A stretch of DNA of 64,000 bases from Chitinophagales bacterium (GCA_041392475.1 JAWKLZ010000002.1:496001-560000); one strand, 5' to 3'; shown: positions 9,279 to 17,600, counted from the stretch's first letter. Notes: generated by a model not told the origin, from the sequence alone. Numbers and translations are program-made.

Positions 9279-10277
9279 CTACTTTAGCAATTGGGTTTGT
9301 AGCGTGCTATCTACTGCTTGCACATTCGTAGAATCAGGCACGCTTTCACCGCTTTCTCTAATAAAAATTTCACCTTGTGGAGCTTTACCATTTGGAGGAT
9401 TTGTACCTTCAAACTGGTAAATATAACTCGCTACTGCTTGCATATCTGCAGGCTTCAACTGCGATTGCCACGAAATCATACCTTTTGCAGGAACACCATA
9501 CTTGATAGTTTTGAAGATACTTTGAATATCTCCCCCATGCAGCCAGTATTGATCTGCAAAATTAGGGCCTACACCTCCTTCGCCATTTACTCCATGACAA
9601 GCCACACAATTGGCGGTATAAATTGAAGCACCCTTTGAGAGTGCGCTTTCGTCTGTCAATAAAGTGACGGTATTCTCATCCACCAAATCGGCCATTTTTG
9701 CCAAATAGGCTTTTTTTGCCACTGCCGCTTCCTGCATAGCAATCTGATATTCTGCTTTCTGCAAGTTACCTGTTCCGAGAAAGTGGTAGTGAAAAACATA
9801 GGCAATTCCAAATATTATCGTACCGTAAAACAAGCCTACCCACCACGGCGGCAATTTATTGTCCAGCTCTCGGATGCCATCATAAGAGTGGGCAAACATG
9901 ATTTCCTTTTCCTCTGTAATCGGAACAGCATCGGTCAAACGATCGTTGAGTCGCTCCCAGAACGTTGGCTGTGCTGCCTTTTTAGCCTCTTCTTTTGCTT
10001 CTATCACTTCGAGATCAAAACCTTGTGCTTTGAGGTAATCTTTTCGAAGTTCACGAGCAATGACTTTTACCGAACGATCCAGCACCCACAATGCTATCAG
10101 TATGACAATCAATGCCGTCAAACCTAGGGTTAAAGTCAATTGTTCGGCAGGACTCATTGCCCCAAAACCAAAGAAACCATTGTCCGTTTTTTCTGCCATT
10201 GAAGCGGCTCGCAAATAGCTCCCATTGAAAAGAAGCAAAGCCACAAAACCTATCATTTTGAAGAATGTATCTTTCAT
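9279..10277 (-). CDS. ccoP: cbb3 oxidase subunit III (CcoP), single-haem form
   Basis: The ATG at 10277 (MKDTFFKMIGF) gives 332 residues. An open frame continues upstream, but that part overlaps ccoQ in another frame. The protein has a signal-like N-terminal hydrophobic segment, two further membrane segments, and a conserved CcoP segment around KLPPWWVGLFYGTI. One c-type haem site is visible, CVACH, with the axial Met probably in GMISW. Proteobacterial CcoP usually has two CxxCH sites, so this looks like the shorter mono-haem Bacteroidota type. It passes electrons from soluble cytochrome c to the CcoNO core. Confidence 0.92.
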   Translation of the reverse strand: MKDTFFKMIGFVALLLFNGSYLRAASMAEKTDNGFFGFGAMSPAEQLTLTLGLTALIVILIALWVLDRSVKVIARELRKDYLKAQGFDLEVIEAKEEAKKAAQPTFWERLNDRLTDAVPITEEKEIMFAHSYDGIRELDNKLPPWWVGLFYGTIIFGIAYVFHYHFLGTGNLQKAEYQIAMQEAAVAKKAYLAKMADLVDENTVTLLTDESALSKGASIYTANCVACHGVNGEGGVGPNFADQYWLHGGDIQSIFKTIKYGVPAKGMISWQSQLKPADMQAVASYIYQFEGTNPPNGKAPQGEIFIRESGESVPDSTNVQAVDSTLQTQLLK

Positions 10278-10315
10278 TTTTTTGAATTTGAATTTGATAT
10301 TTGAACTTGTTTTTC

Positions 10316-10477
10316 TCACTCCTCCTCCAATGGCAAACTTGCCATCTTGTCTATATGCTCTTTGCGTTGCAAAAAAGTCCACAACAATAAGGCCGTAAAA
10401 AATAGAACAAATGCAACCAAAGCAATCACTGGTAAAACTTCAATATCGGTTATCGAACGCAATACATTTTTATACAT
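10316..10477 (-). CDS. ccoQ: CcoQ-like small membrane subunit
   Basis: This is a 53-residue open frame from ATG 10477 to TGA 10316-10318, beginning MYKNVLRSITDIEVLPV and ending LPLEEE. It has one membrane helix (about residues 15-36, rich in Val, Leu and Phe) followed by a short charged tail. Its size, topology and position between ccoNO and ccoP match CcoQ/FixQ, which stabilises the assembled oxidase. It is too short for a standard ORF cut-off but is clearly placed, with 38 bases to the ccoP start. Confidence 0.88.
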   Translation of the reverse strand: MYKNVLRSITDIEVLPVIALVAFVLFFTALLLWTFLQRKEHIDKMASLPLEEE

Positions 10478-10492
10478 GCTATTTAGTAATTT

Positions 10493-10580
10493 ATTGATTA
10501 GTTATTAGTGACTGGTTATCAATGATTGGTAATTAGTAGTTTGAATTGAAAACTACCGTCAAACGACTAATTACCAGTCA
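10493..10580. repeat. Self-complementary intergenic repeat inside the cco operon
   Basis: The spacer between ccoQ and ccoNO holds GGTAATTAGT (10528-10537) and its complement ACTAATTACC (10566-10575), plus overlapping alternatives such as GTGACTGG/CCAGTCAC. The left half resembles the sequence at 54881-54920 after a T9SS gene, so this looks like a dispersed AT-rich repeat. It could fold in the cco mRNA and separate expression of the core subunit from the downstream genes. Confidence 0.45.
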
Positions 10581-10587
10581 CCAATCA

Positions 10588-12708
10588 CTACTTTACCTTT
10601 TTAATATCTGTTCCCATTCGCTGCAAATAGGCAATCAATGCAATGATTTCCTTATTGCTCACCGTTTCAATCTTTGATTCCTTCAATGTTTGGACAATTT
10701 CCTCCGCCTGTTTCTTCAAGTCATCATTTGCGATTTGGTCATAGCCTTCAGGATACGGCACACCCAATGTTTGCATGGCTCGGATTTTAGCCGGTGTAGT
10801 TGAGATATCCAAATCATCAACTAATAACCATGGATATTGTGGCATGATAGAACCAGGTGACATGCTCTGAGGATCCAGCATGTGGTTGTAGTGCCAAGCA
10901 TCAGGGTATTTGCCGCCAATTCTATGGAGGTCAGGCCCTGTTCGCTTAGAACCCCATTGGAAAGGATGATCATACACAAACTCCCCAGACTTGGAATATT
11001 CACCATACCGCTCTGTCTCCGAACGGAATGGGCGAATCATTTGAGAGTGACAAGTATAACACCCTTCTCGTACATAAATATCTCTACCCTGCAATTCGAG
11101 AGGCGTATAAGGTTTCACACTTGCTATTTTTGGTACATTACTTTCGACCATAAAAGTCGGAACCAACTCAATAAGTCCTCCAATCGCAACAGCTATCAAA
11201 CTGAAAACCAACATTTGAGCAGGTCGTTTTTCAATCCATTGATGCCAATGACCGTCTTTATGTGTTTGTGCCATGATAACTTCTCTTGGCAAACCTTCTG
11301 CCGCTTCATTTTCTACCAAACTGCCTGATTTCACGGTTTTGAAGATGTTGTAAATCATGATGGTAAATCCAGTCAAATACAAACCGCCACCCAAGGAACG
11401 CATCATATACATCGGCAGAATCTGTGTGACTGTTTCCAAGAAATTAGGGTATTGAAGGAAACCATCAGGTGTGAATTGTTTCCACATCAAACTTTGGGTA
11501 AAACCTGCCCAATACAAAGGAATGGCATAAAAAAGAATGCCCATTGTACCAATCCAAAAATGCACGTTTGCCAGTTTGGTCGAATAGAGTTTGGTTTTGA
11601 AGATTCTGGGAATCAACCAATAGAACATTCCAAAGGTCAAAAATCCATTCCAGCCCAAAGTGCCTATGTGAACATGTGCAATTGTCCAGTCGGTGAAGTG
11701 ACTCATGGCGTTTACATTTTTGAAGGACAACATTGGCCCTTCAAATGTTGCCATACCATAAGCAGTAATGGCAACGACCATGAACTTCAAAGTAGGCTCA
11801 TTTCGCACCCTGTCCCAAGCACCCCGCAAGGTGAGTAATCCATTGATCATTCCTCCCCAAGAAGGTGCAATCAACATAATAGAGAAAACGGTACCAAGTG
11901 TTTGTGCCCAATCGGGAAGAGAACTGTACAATAAATGGTGAGGCCCTGCCCATATATACATGAATATCAAAGCCCAAAAGTGAATAATAGATAGTCTGTA
12001 AGAATATACAGGACGATTGGCAGCTTTCGGAACGAAGTAATACATCAGTCCCAAATAAGGAGTTGTTAGGAAGAATGCCACCGCATTGTGACCATACCAC
12101 CACTGAACCAAAGCATCTTGCACCCCCGCATAGACTGAGTAACTTTTGAACCAATCAAAAGGCAACTCCATGCTATTTACAATGTGCAACATAGCGACTG
12201 TGACCCAAGTAGCGATGTAAAACCATATCGCCACATAGAGATGACTCTCTCGGCGTTTGAAAATGGTCATCATCATATTAAGACCAAAAACCACCCAAAT
12301 CAGCGTAATCGCAATGTCAATCGGCCACTCCAATTCGGCGTATTCCTTACCCGAAGTATAACCCAAAGGCAAACTAATGGCGGCAGCTACAATAATCAAC
12401 TGCCATCCCCAAAAGTGAATCGAACTGAGTTTGTCACTCCACATTCGAGCCTTCAAGAGTCGCTGCAAAGAATAATAGACTCCTGCAAAAATGCCATTTC
12501 CTACAAATGCAAAGATAGCTGCATTGGTATGAAGCGGTCGTAAACGTCCAAAACTTGTCTGGGCTATACCCAAGTTTAATTCGGGAAAAATCAATTGTAG
12601 GGTCAGGATAAACCCTACCAACATCCCCACAAATCCCCATAATATGGTCGCATACGTAAAATTGCGAACCGATACATTGTCATAATAAAATCGTTCTAAT
12701 TGACTCAT
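10588..12708 (-). CDS. ccoNO: Fused cbb3 oxidase subunits I and II (CcoN-CcoO)
   Basis: This is one 706-residue frame. Residues 1 to about 480 are the CcoN haem-copper core with about 12-14 membrane helices; conserved His positions are visible in HTNAAIF, WWYGHNAVAF, GPHHLLY and HVHIGTLGWNG. After a cytoplasmic linker and another helix, residues from about 530 form CcoO, with a c-type haem site CYTCH and segments such as MIRPFRSETERYG and GPDLHRIGG. The fusion is common in Bacteroidota. The enzyme reduces oxygen at low concentrations and pumps protons. It starts 12 bases after the ccoS stop. Confidence 0.96.
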   Translation of the reverse strand: MSQLERFYYDNVSVRNFTYATILWGFVGMLVGFILTLQLIFPELNLGIAQTSFGRLRPLHTNAAIFAFVGNGIFAGVYYSLQRLLKARMWSDKLSSIHFWGWQLIIVAAAISLPLGYTSGKEYAELEWPIDIAITLIWVVFGLNMMMTIFKRRESHLYVAIWFYIATWVTVAMLHIVNSMELPFDWFKSYSVYAGVQDALVQWWYGHNAVAFFLTTPYLGLMYYFVPKAANRPVYSYRLSIIHFWALIFMYIWAGPHHLLYSSLPDWAQTLGTVFSIMLIAPSWGGMINGLLTLRGAWDRVRNEPTLKFMVVAITAYGMATFEGPMLSFKNVNAMSHFTDWTIAHVHIGTLGWNGFLTFGMFYWLIPRIFKTKLYSTKLANVHFWIGTMGILFYAIPLYWAGFTQSLMWKQFTPDGFLQYPNFLETVTQILPMYMMRSLGGGLYLTGFTIMIYNIFKTVKSGSLVENEAAEGLPREVIMAQTHKDGHWHQWIEKRPAQMLVFSLIAVAIGGLIELVPTFMVESNVPKIASVKPYTPLELQGRDIYVREGCYTCHSQMIRPFRSETERYGEYSKSGEFVYDHPFQWGSKRTGPDLHRIGGKYPDAWHYNHMLDPQSMSPGSIMPQYPWLLVDDLDISTTPAKIRAMQTLGVPYPEGYDQIANDDLKKQAEEIVQTLKESKIETVSNKEIIALIAYLQRMGTDIKKVK

Positions 12709-12720
12709 AAAGTAACGTAT

Positions 12721-12885
12721 TTAAGATTCCTCTACGGTTGTTTCAATTTCTTCTTCAAATAGTATTCGTACCGAAGGTGTATAATCATCATCAAACTGTC
12801 CGCTTTTTACCGCCCACAAAAAGACCAGTAGAAAACCAAAGGCTATGATGATGCTGATAATGATGAGTAGATAAAATGCTGACAT
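12721..12885 (-). CDS. ccoS: CcoS cbb3 oxidase assembly protein
   Basis: This 54-residue frame from ATG 12885 begins MSAFYLLIIISIIIAFGF and continues FLWAVKSGQFDD, the signature of CcoS (one membrane helix, then a W-A-V-x-S-G-Q-F/Y-D motif). CcoS helps insert cofactors into CcoN. It is the first gene of the leftward operon, 12 bases before ccoNO. The copper-transporting ATPase CcoI that often precedes CcoS is not present in this window. Confidence 0.92.
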   Translation of the reverse strand: MSAFYLLIIISIIIAFGFLLVFLWAVKSGQFDDDYTPSVRILFEEEIETTVEES

Positions 12886-13055
12886 TTTTTTTGTGTTAAT
12901 GTTTTTCGTGTTGAGGTGTTGTGTTGTGTTTTAAAGAATTTATGTTTTTTAATTTTCATATTTATCTCTAATATTACTATGCCAATATGAGTAAACATGA
13001 ATGCATTAAAGACACCAACACTCTAACACATCAAAACCTTAACACATTTACAGCA

Positions 13056-13063
13056 CAAACTTA
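13056..13063 (-). promoter_or_regulatory. Possible -7 box for the cco operon
   Basis: The minus strand reads TAAGTTTG here, matching the Bacteroidota -7 consensus TAnnTTTG. A TTG lies 16 bases upstream (13080-13082), shorter than the usual spacing of about 19. It would give an untranslated leader of about 165 bases before ccoS. No clear oxygen-regulator (FNR-type) palindrome was found. Confidence 0.33.
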
Positions 13064-13222
13064 GGACTAATATAAGAGGCAATGAATGAGGAAAATCATG
13101 CAGAAGGGTGATTATCGTCAATATTTGTTTTGGCTGATTTCGGACAAAACAGTTCACTCTACAAACCATGCCTTTTGCAGCAGCGTTTTTCAAACATTAC
13201 CAATCAATAAAATGACAAACAG

Positions 13223-14092
13223 ATGCCAACGAATCTTCAAAAAACACTCGTATTCATTACCTCTTTAGCGGCCATTTTTGGCTTGATTTTCACCCAAACA
13301 CAGGAGTCTATCCACTCCAATCATTCAGCGCAAACAATCTCTAATTCAGCCCCAATCGCCACATCCTCAGAGTCGAATACAAATGCCATTGAAGCAACAA
13401 TAGAACCCATTGCAGTTGTTGAGCTATTTACCTCACAAGGTTGCAGCAGTTGCCCACCTGCCGACCGAGTTTTGAGGGAACTCATTGAAGAAGGCAAACA
13501 AACGGGCAAACGCATTTATGGACTATCGTTTCATGTGGATTATTGGAATTATTTGGGTTGGAAAGATCCATACAGTAAGACAGATTTTTCTGATAGACAG
13601 CGACATTACAACCAACACTTGAAAAGTCGAGGAAGCTATACGCCTCAAATGATTGTGAATGGCGTGTCGGAGTTTGTGGGGTCAAAACGAGAATACGCCA
13701 ATCAAGAGCTTGCTTATGCCTTGAAGACACCTGCAAAAATAGAGATTGAAATTACTGACCTTCAATTGGACAAAACCAAAAATCAATTGCAGTTTGAATG
13801 TCAATTGACTGGCGATTGTAAGAGCTGCAAAGTGAACATTGCAGCAGTGGAGAGCAATCTCAAAGATGCGGTGAAAAGGGGTGAAAACAGTGGCCGTACA
13901 TTGCAGCACGACAATGTGGTGCGGGCTTTTCACACGCAAGGTTTTGAGGCTTCGGATAAGGTGATATTGGATTTGCCGAAAGGGATGGATTTTGAAGAGT
14001 CGGCGGTGATTGTGTATGTACAGGAAGGGAAATATAGTCGAATTGTTGGTGCGATAGGACAAGAATTTACTGCTGATGTCAATAGTAGGTAA
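13223..14092 (+). CDS. DUF1223 thioredoxin-fold secreted protein
   Basis: This 289-residue product has an N-terminal hydrophobic anchor or signal (LVFITSLAAIFGLIF), then a Ser/Thr/Asn-rich linker, then a DUF1223 domain. The domain starts VVELFTSQGCSSCPPAD with a Cys74-x-x-Cys77 pair in a thioredoxin-like position and includes HVDYWNYLGW and the TPQMIVNG loop near the cis-Pro. The family is predicted to be an exported thiol-disulfide protein, but no biochemical role is firmly known. It stands divergent from ccoS, 337 bases away. Confidence 0.85.
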   Translation: MPTNLQKTLVFITSLAAIFGLIFTQTQESIHSNHSAQTISNSAPIATSSESNTNAIEATIEPIAVVELFTSQGCSSCPPADRVLRELIEEGKQTGKRIYGLSFHVDYWNYLGWKDPYSKTDFSDRQRHYNQHLKSRGSYTPQMIVNGVSEFVGSKREYANQELAYALKTPAKIEIEITDLQLDKTKNQLQFECQLTGDCKSCKVNIAAVESNLKDAVKRGENSGRTLQHDNVVRAFHTQGFEASDKVILDLPKGMDFEESAVIVYVQEGKYSRIVGAIGQEFTADVNSR

Positions 14093-14220
14093 AAACAATC
14101 ACTTTTGGGTTCTTTGGCTTCAAAATAATTCGATAATTTTATTTGTTTAATGGATGAAAAAATTTATCTTTGGAGAGAAAATGTATAAAAAAGTCAACAT
14201 CAACAAAATTTATTTCGATA

Positions 14221-14228
14221 TACATTTG
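14221..14228 (+). promoter_or_regulatory. Possible -7 promoter box
   Basis: TACATTTG matches TAnnTTTG, 28 bases upstream of the ATG at 14256. No TTG at a good -33 spacing was seen, so the assignment rests on the single box and its distance to the gene. Confidence 0.4.
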
Positions 14229-14255
14229 TTTGTTACAATATAAACCTCTCCAATA

Positions 14256-15374
14256 ATGCAAAAAACATACATAAAAATTTACCCCAATGTAGCATCTACT
14301 CCTAAAAAAGCAGAAGCAAGTAGTCAACAATCTGCAGACAACCTTCGCCAAAAATTGATGCAAGTAGCCGCTTTTGCCACTCCTTTGGTTGCCCTTGCAG
14401 GCATGCCTATGGAATATGCACAAGCTACTATTCAACCAGGAACCGTTCCTGCTCTTGCTACTGCTAATGGTTCAAATACATCTATAGGAATCGACATAGA
14501 TGGCGACAGCAATCCAGAGTTTTTTCTTACCTATTATCAAAGTGCTGCTCTAGGTAGTTTTGTATATTTTCAAGGTGCAGGTCTTCGTGCAAATAAGGTG
14601 ATGGGTACTTATAGTACTCTTAATATTGGTTTAGGAACTTACTTCATTAATGCAATGAGCAAACTATCCTCTGCCATCACAGTCAACTCCAGTACTATAT
14701 TAAGCAGTTATGGTACTTTTGCAGCCCGTTTATTTTCATCCTCACCAAATATAGCCCCCCCCGCTTTAAATGGCTTGCCCCCATCTGCCTCAGATACAGG
14801 CGGACAATTTTTCAATCAAACAGGATATACACCCATGATCATTGAAATGTCCTCTACAGGAGAATTGCACATGGCATGGGTACAGGTATCGGTCACAGAT
14901 GCGAGCAGTGTGCAACTTCTTGCCTTTGCTTACGAAGATTGTCCAATATCGGCTGGCGCAACGAGTATTGTGATTGGAGCAACTACGGGCGGATCTACGG
15001 CTTGCGAAGCCCAGGCTATTCCTACTTTATCGGAGTGGGGACTGATTACCCTGGCCATTTTCCTCATGACCTTTGGCACGCTCTATATCGGCAGAAGGGA
15101 AGAAATACTGGAAGGAATAGGAGCATCAAAATCGGGCAATAAAAAATCTTCTATCAAAGCAGTGTGGCAGCGTCCGACCTTCAATTGGAAAATTTTCCAA
15201 AAAACATTGTTGGGTACAGGTGTTTTGGCTGCTATTGCAGGTTTATTGACCTACGCTGTTTACGGCAGCATTGCAGCAGTTGATGTATTTGGTACAGCAG
15301 TGGCAGGCCCTTTGTTTGCTTATTTGACGCATTTGCTTTGGGTTTTTGAAGCAGAGAAAAAAGAGGATCAATAG
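14256..15374 (+). CDS. IPTL-CTERM motif membrane protein
   Basis: The product has 372 residues with a hydrophobic segment near 38-50 and an extracytoplasmic domain containing the calcium-loop-like GIDIDGDSNPE (about 77-87). Residues 255-281 read IPTLSEWGLI, then a hydrophobic helix, then GRRE: the IPTL-CTERM sorting signal (motif, helix, basic cluster), normally the extreme C-terminus. Here 90 residues follow with two more predicted helices (about 317-337 and 347-363) and a charged tail, so it is either a modified sorting protein or an ordinary membrane protein that absorbed the motif. No exosortase-type gene is nearby. It precedes a strong bidirectional hairpin. Confidence 0.72.
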   Translation: MQKTYIKIYPNVASTPKKAEASSQQSADNLRQKLMQVAAFATPLVALAGMPMEYAQATIQPGTVPALATANGSNTSIGIDIDGDSNPEFFLTYYQSAALGSFVYFQGAGLRANKVMGTYSTLNIGLGTYFINAMSKLSSAITVNSSTILSSYGTFAARLFSSSPNIAPPALNGLPPSASDTGGQFFNQTGYTPMIIEMSSTGELHMAWVQVSVTDASSVQLLAFAYEDCPISAGATSIVIGATTGGSTACEAQAIPTLSEWGLITLAIFLMTFGTLYIGRREEILEGIGASKSGNKKSSIKAVWQRPTFNWKIFQKTLLGTGVLAAIAGLLTYAVYGSIAAVDVFGTAVAGPLFAYLTHLLWVFEAEKKEDQ

Positions 15375-15468
15375 ATTAGACTTTGGACCAAAGAGTAAAG
15401 GCAGCCTTGATTTTAGAGAAATGAACTAAAAAGGCATTTCCTCATCATCATGTAGTAACCCCATATCC

Positions 15469-15595
15469 AGTGTAATTAGGATTGCGACTTATAGAAAACG
15501 GAAGTCTTAAAGACTTCTGTTTTCTTGTTATACATTCGCTTGCAGTGCAATTAGAATTGTGAATTTGTATGCACTCGTTGGAAACGAGCGCAAAG
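15469..15595. repeat. Tandem diverged repeat, each copy followed by a different hairpin
   Basis: AGTGTAATTAGGATTGCGA (from 15469) and AGTGCAATTAGAATTGTGA (from 15544) are diverged direct copies 75 bases apart. The first is followed by the long hairpin at 15494-15524 and the second by CTCGTT-GGA-AACGAG (about 15574-15588). The region fills the gap between two convergent genes and contains no credible open frame. Confidence 0.55.
15494..15524. terminator. Bidirectional terminator-like hairpin
   Basis: GAAAACGGAAGTCTT pairs with AAGACTTCTGTTTTC with a single G-T wobble; the apex would open as a small loop. It lies between convergent genes (the IPTL protein gene on + and tsaC on -), with T-rich sequence on the + side and A-rich sequence on the - side, so it can serve both. 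Confidence 0.6.
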
Positions 15596-15617
15596 ATGGA
15601 ATAGTGTTACACCACAG

Positions 15618-16238
15618 TTATTCCCTAATCACCAAAACCTCTCCCTCCTCTCCTATCTTCAGAATCCTCGAAGGTTGTGTAGGTGTTTGAATGTCAAAAA
15701 CATCTGAATCCACCACATAATCCACTTGGTTTTTGATGGTTTCACTGATTTCAGAAAAATGAATGGGAGTAGGTTCTCCGCTGATATTGGCGGAAGTTGA
15801 CACCAAGGGTTTTTGCCATTGCTGCAATAGGTTTTGGCAAAAATCGTGTTGCGGAATACGGATGGCAATAGAACCGTCTTCTGCTATTAAGTTGGAGGCT
15901 AAATTGCGGGCATTCGGGTAGATGATGGTGGTAGGTCGTGTTGCATGGGTGAGTATGACTGCAATTGAAGAAGGGATTTCGGTTACATATTTTCGCAACA
16001 TTTCTTCGTCTTTTACCAAGATTATCAAAGCTTTGCTTTCATCCCTTTGTTTCAAGGCATACACTTTTTTTACGGCTTCTTCGCTGGTCGCATCACAACC
16101 GATTCCCCAAACGGTGTCGGTTGGATAGAGAATTGTGCCACCGTTTTGGAGGATTTTCATAGGATTCTCATCCCATGTTGGTCTATTTCGTTCTTTTGAA
16201 ACTTGTTGATGGGTTGGTTTATCGGGTGTATTTTTCAT
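15618..16238 (-). CDS. tsaC: L-threonylcarbamoyladenylate synthase (Sua5/YrdC/YciO family)
   Basis: The 206-residue product has the YrdC fold signatures GGTILYPTDTVWGIGCDA, KQRDESKALIILV and STSANISGEPTP. The enzyme uses threonine, bicarbonate and ATP to make threonylcarbamoyl-AMP for the t6A modification at position 37 of ANN-decoding tRNAs. The first 26 residues before MKILQNGG are poorly conserved-looking, and Met27 is an alternative start. With the upstream start it overlaps the end of the restriction-enzyme-like gene by 20 bases, so the two are probably co-transcribed. Confidence 0.93.
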   Translation of the reverse strand: MKNTPDKPTHQQVSKERNRPTWDENPMKILQNGGTILYPTDTVWGIGCDATSEEAVKKVYALKQRDESKALIILVKDEEMLRKYVTEIPSSIAVILTHATRPTTIIYPNARNLASNLIAEDGSIAIRIPQHDFCQNLLQQWQKPLVSTSANISGEPTPIHFSEISETIKNQVDYVVDSDVFDIQTPTQPSRILKIGEEGEVLVIRE

Positions 16239-16992
16239 AATATTTTTTCAATTTTTCCAAAAAATCATCTGTATTGAGGATTTCGCCTCGGTGATTGGCA
16301 AAGATATAACGTACATTTCGATTGTAGGTATTGAAGTAGGCTTGGTGTTTTCTACTATTCGCATTTTTGGCTTTTTGGAGATAGGATTGATTGCCTTGAT
16401 ACGATTTGGGTTTGATTTGGATGGCTCCTAAAAGTTTGCCGTTTAGAAACAACTCGTAGTCAATGGCGTATTGGTAATCTCGAACGCCATCGCTGACTTT
16501 AAATTCTATTTTGGGAAAATGTTTTTGCAGCGTTTGGACGGTGGCACGTTCTCGCACAATGATGCCGTTCCACGTTTCACAAATCACCCGAAAACGCACA
16601 CACTCAAGGGCTTCTTCTGTGGTCAGTTCTATATTGCAGTGGCTTTGCAGGATTTTTGCTTTGGCTTCAAAATCGGCTTTGGTTCTACCAAATTGGGTAT
16701 TGAGTTGTCGGTGGGGTAAGGGGATTTGGTAGATGGCTGCTGGGTTTTCGTACTTCAATAAAGAATTTTGCAGCGTATTTTGAAGTGCAGTATCTAATTG
16801 AAGAAGACCCGTTTGACGTTTTTCGCCCGAAGCATAATAGTAGTTTTGCCAGTCTTCTTTTGCTGCAAAAGTTTGCTCTTCAATCAGCGTAGCTACATAG
16901 CCCACACTCCACGGATCGTTGAGATGTAGCTCATTCCAAACGGCGTTTGTTGCCCGAAATTTGGCAGGGTTCATGTTGAGTTCGAAGAGCAT
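16219..16992 (-). CDS. Restriction endonuclease-like protein (MjaI-type resemblance)
   Basis: This 257-residue cytoplasmic protein has a PD-(D/E)XK-type core in its last third: AIDYELFLNGKLLGAIQIKPKSY, with Asp/Glu on one strand and Q-I-K-P-K on the next. The context and the closing Tyr/Asn/Arg-rich segment resemble MjaI-type type II restriction endonucleases, a match made from memory and not confirmed. No DNA methyltransferase lies within the window, so a classical restriction-modification pair is not evident. It overlaps tsaC by 20 bases. It may be an orphan nuclease, a solitary effector, or an inactive remnant. Confidence 0.5.
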   Translation of the reverse strand: MLFELNMNPAKFRATNAVWNELHLNDPWSVGYVATLIEEQTFAAKEDWQNYYYASGEKRQTGLLQLDTALQNTLQNSLLKYENPAAIYQIPLPHRQLNTQFGRTKADFEAKAKILQSHCNIELTTEEALECVRFRVICETWNGIIVRERATVQTLQKHFPKIEFKVSDGVRDYQYAIDYELFLNGKLLGAIQIKPKSYQGNQSYLQKAKNANSRKHQAYFNTYNRNVRYIFANHRGEILNTDDFLEKLKKYYEKYTR

Positions 16993-17044
16993 GGGGATTG
17001 GTGTTCGTTGTGGGAGGTAAAATTAAAAAAAAATCCAAAGTTTG

Positions 17045-17052
17045 TATCTTTG
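17045..17052 (+). promoter_or_regulatory. Possible -7 promoter box for the bacilliredoxin gene
   Basis: TATCTTTG matches TAnnTTTG and lies about 117 bases upstream of the bacilliredoxin ATG, in the divergent region after the endonuclease-like gene. No well-spaced -33 TTG is visible. Confidence 0.4.
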
Positions 17053-17168
17053 TAGTTGCAGTAGGAATGGGTGTTTGCAGAAGTTGTTTTACCAAAAAAC
17101 ACTTTTCCTATTTGTTTGTTGTCAAAGAATAGAACTGCATATATTTTTCATTAAAAAAATAAACGATC

Positions 17169-17600
17169 ATGTATCCTCCACAATTAACGGCTCCAATGAA
17201 AGCCGATTTAACGGACTTTGGTTTTGAAGACATTACGACTGCTCAACAAGTAGATGATTTGATTACAAAATCAGAAGGAACAGTATTTTTGGTTATCAAT
17301 TCGGTGTGTGGCTGTGCGGCTGGCAATGCTCGCCCTGCTGCAAAAGCGGCTGTGCATTATTCTGAAAAGAAGCCAGATAGAATTGCTACTGTTTTTGCAG
17401 GGGTTGACACAGAAGCGGTGAATCGGGCGAGACAATACACCTTACCTTATCCTCCTTCTTCTCCTGCAATGGCGATTTTCAAAGATGGTAAGTTGGTTCA
17501 TTTTGTACAAAGACTTCAAATTGAAGGTGCTTCTGCTCAACAAATAGCCCAAAATTTATTGGTAGCATTTGACGAGCATTGTGAATTGGTAGCTTCATAA
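17169..17600 (+). CDS. BrxA/BrxB family bacilliredoxin
   Basis: The product has 143 residues with the active-site motif Cys47-Gly48-Cys49 in NSVCGCAAGNARPA, then the family landmarks DRIATVFAGVDTEAV and PPSSPAMAIFKDGK. Bacilliredoxins reduce mixed disulfides between proteins and bacillithiol (YphP/YqiW family), so it implies a low-molecular-weight thiol system in this organism. It is a single gene, followed by the IS110 element 102 bases downstream. Confidence 0.93.
   Translation: MYPPQLTAPMKADLTDFGFEDITTAQQVDDLITKSEGTVFLVINSVCGCAAGNARPAAKAAVHYSEKKPDRIATVFAGVDTEAVNRARQYTLPYPPSSPAMAIFKDGKLVHFVQRLQIEGASAQQIAQNLLVAFDEHCELVAS

Noticed and set aside
10278..10382. Upstream extension of the ccoP frame
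   Set aside because: It overlaps ccoQ in another frame and lacks CcoP features. The ATG at 10277 gives a normal N-terminus.
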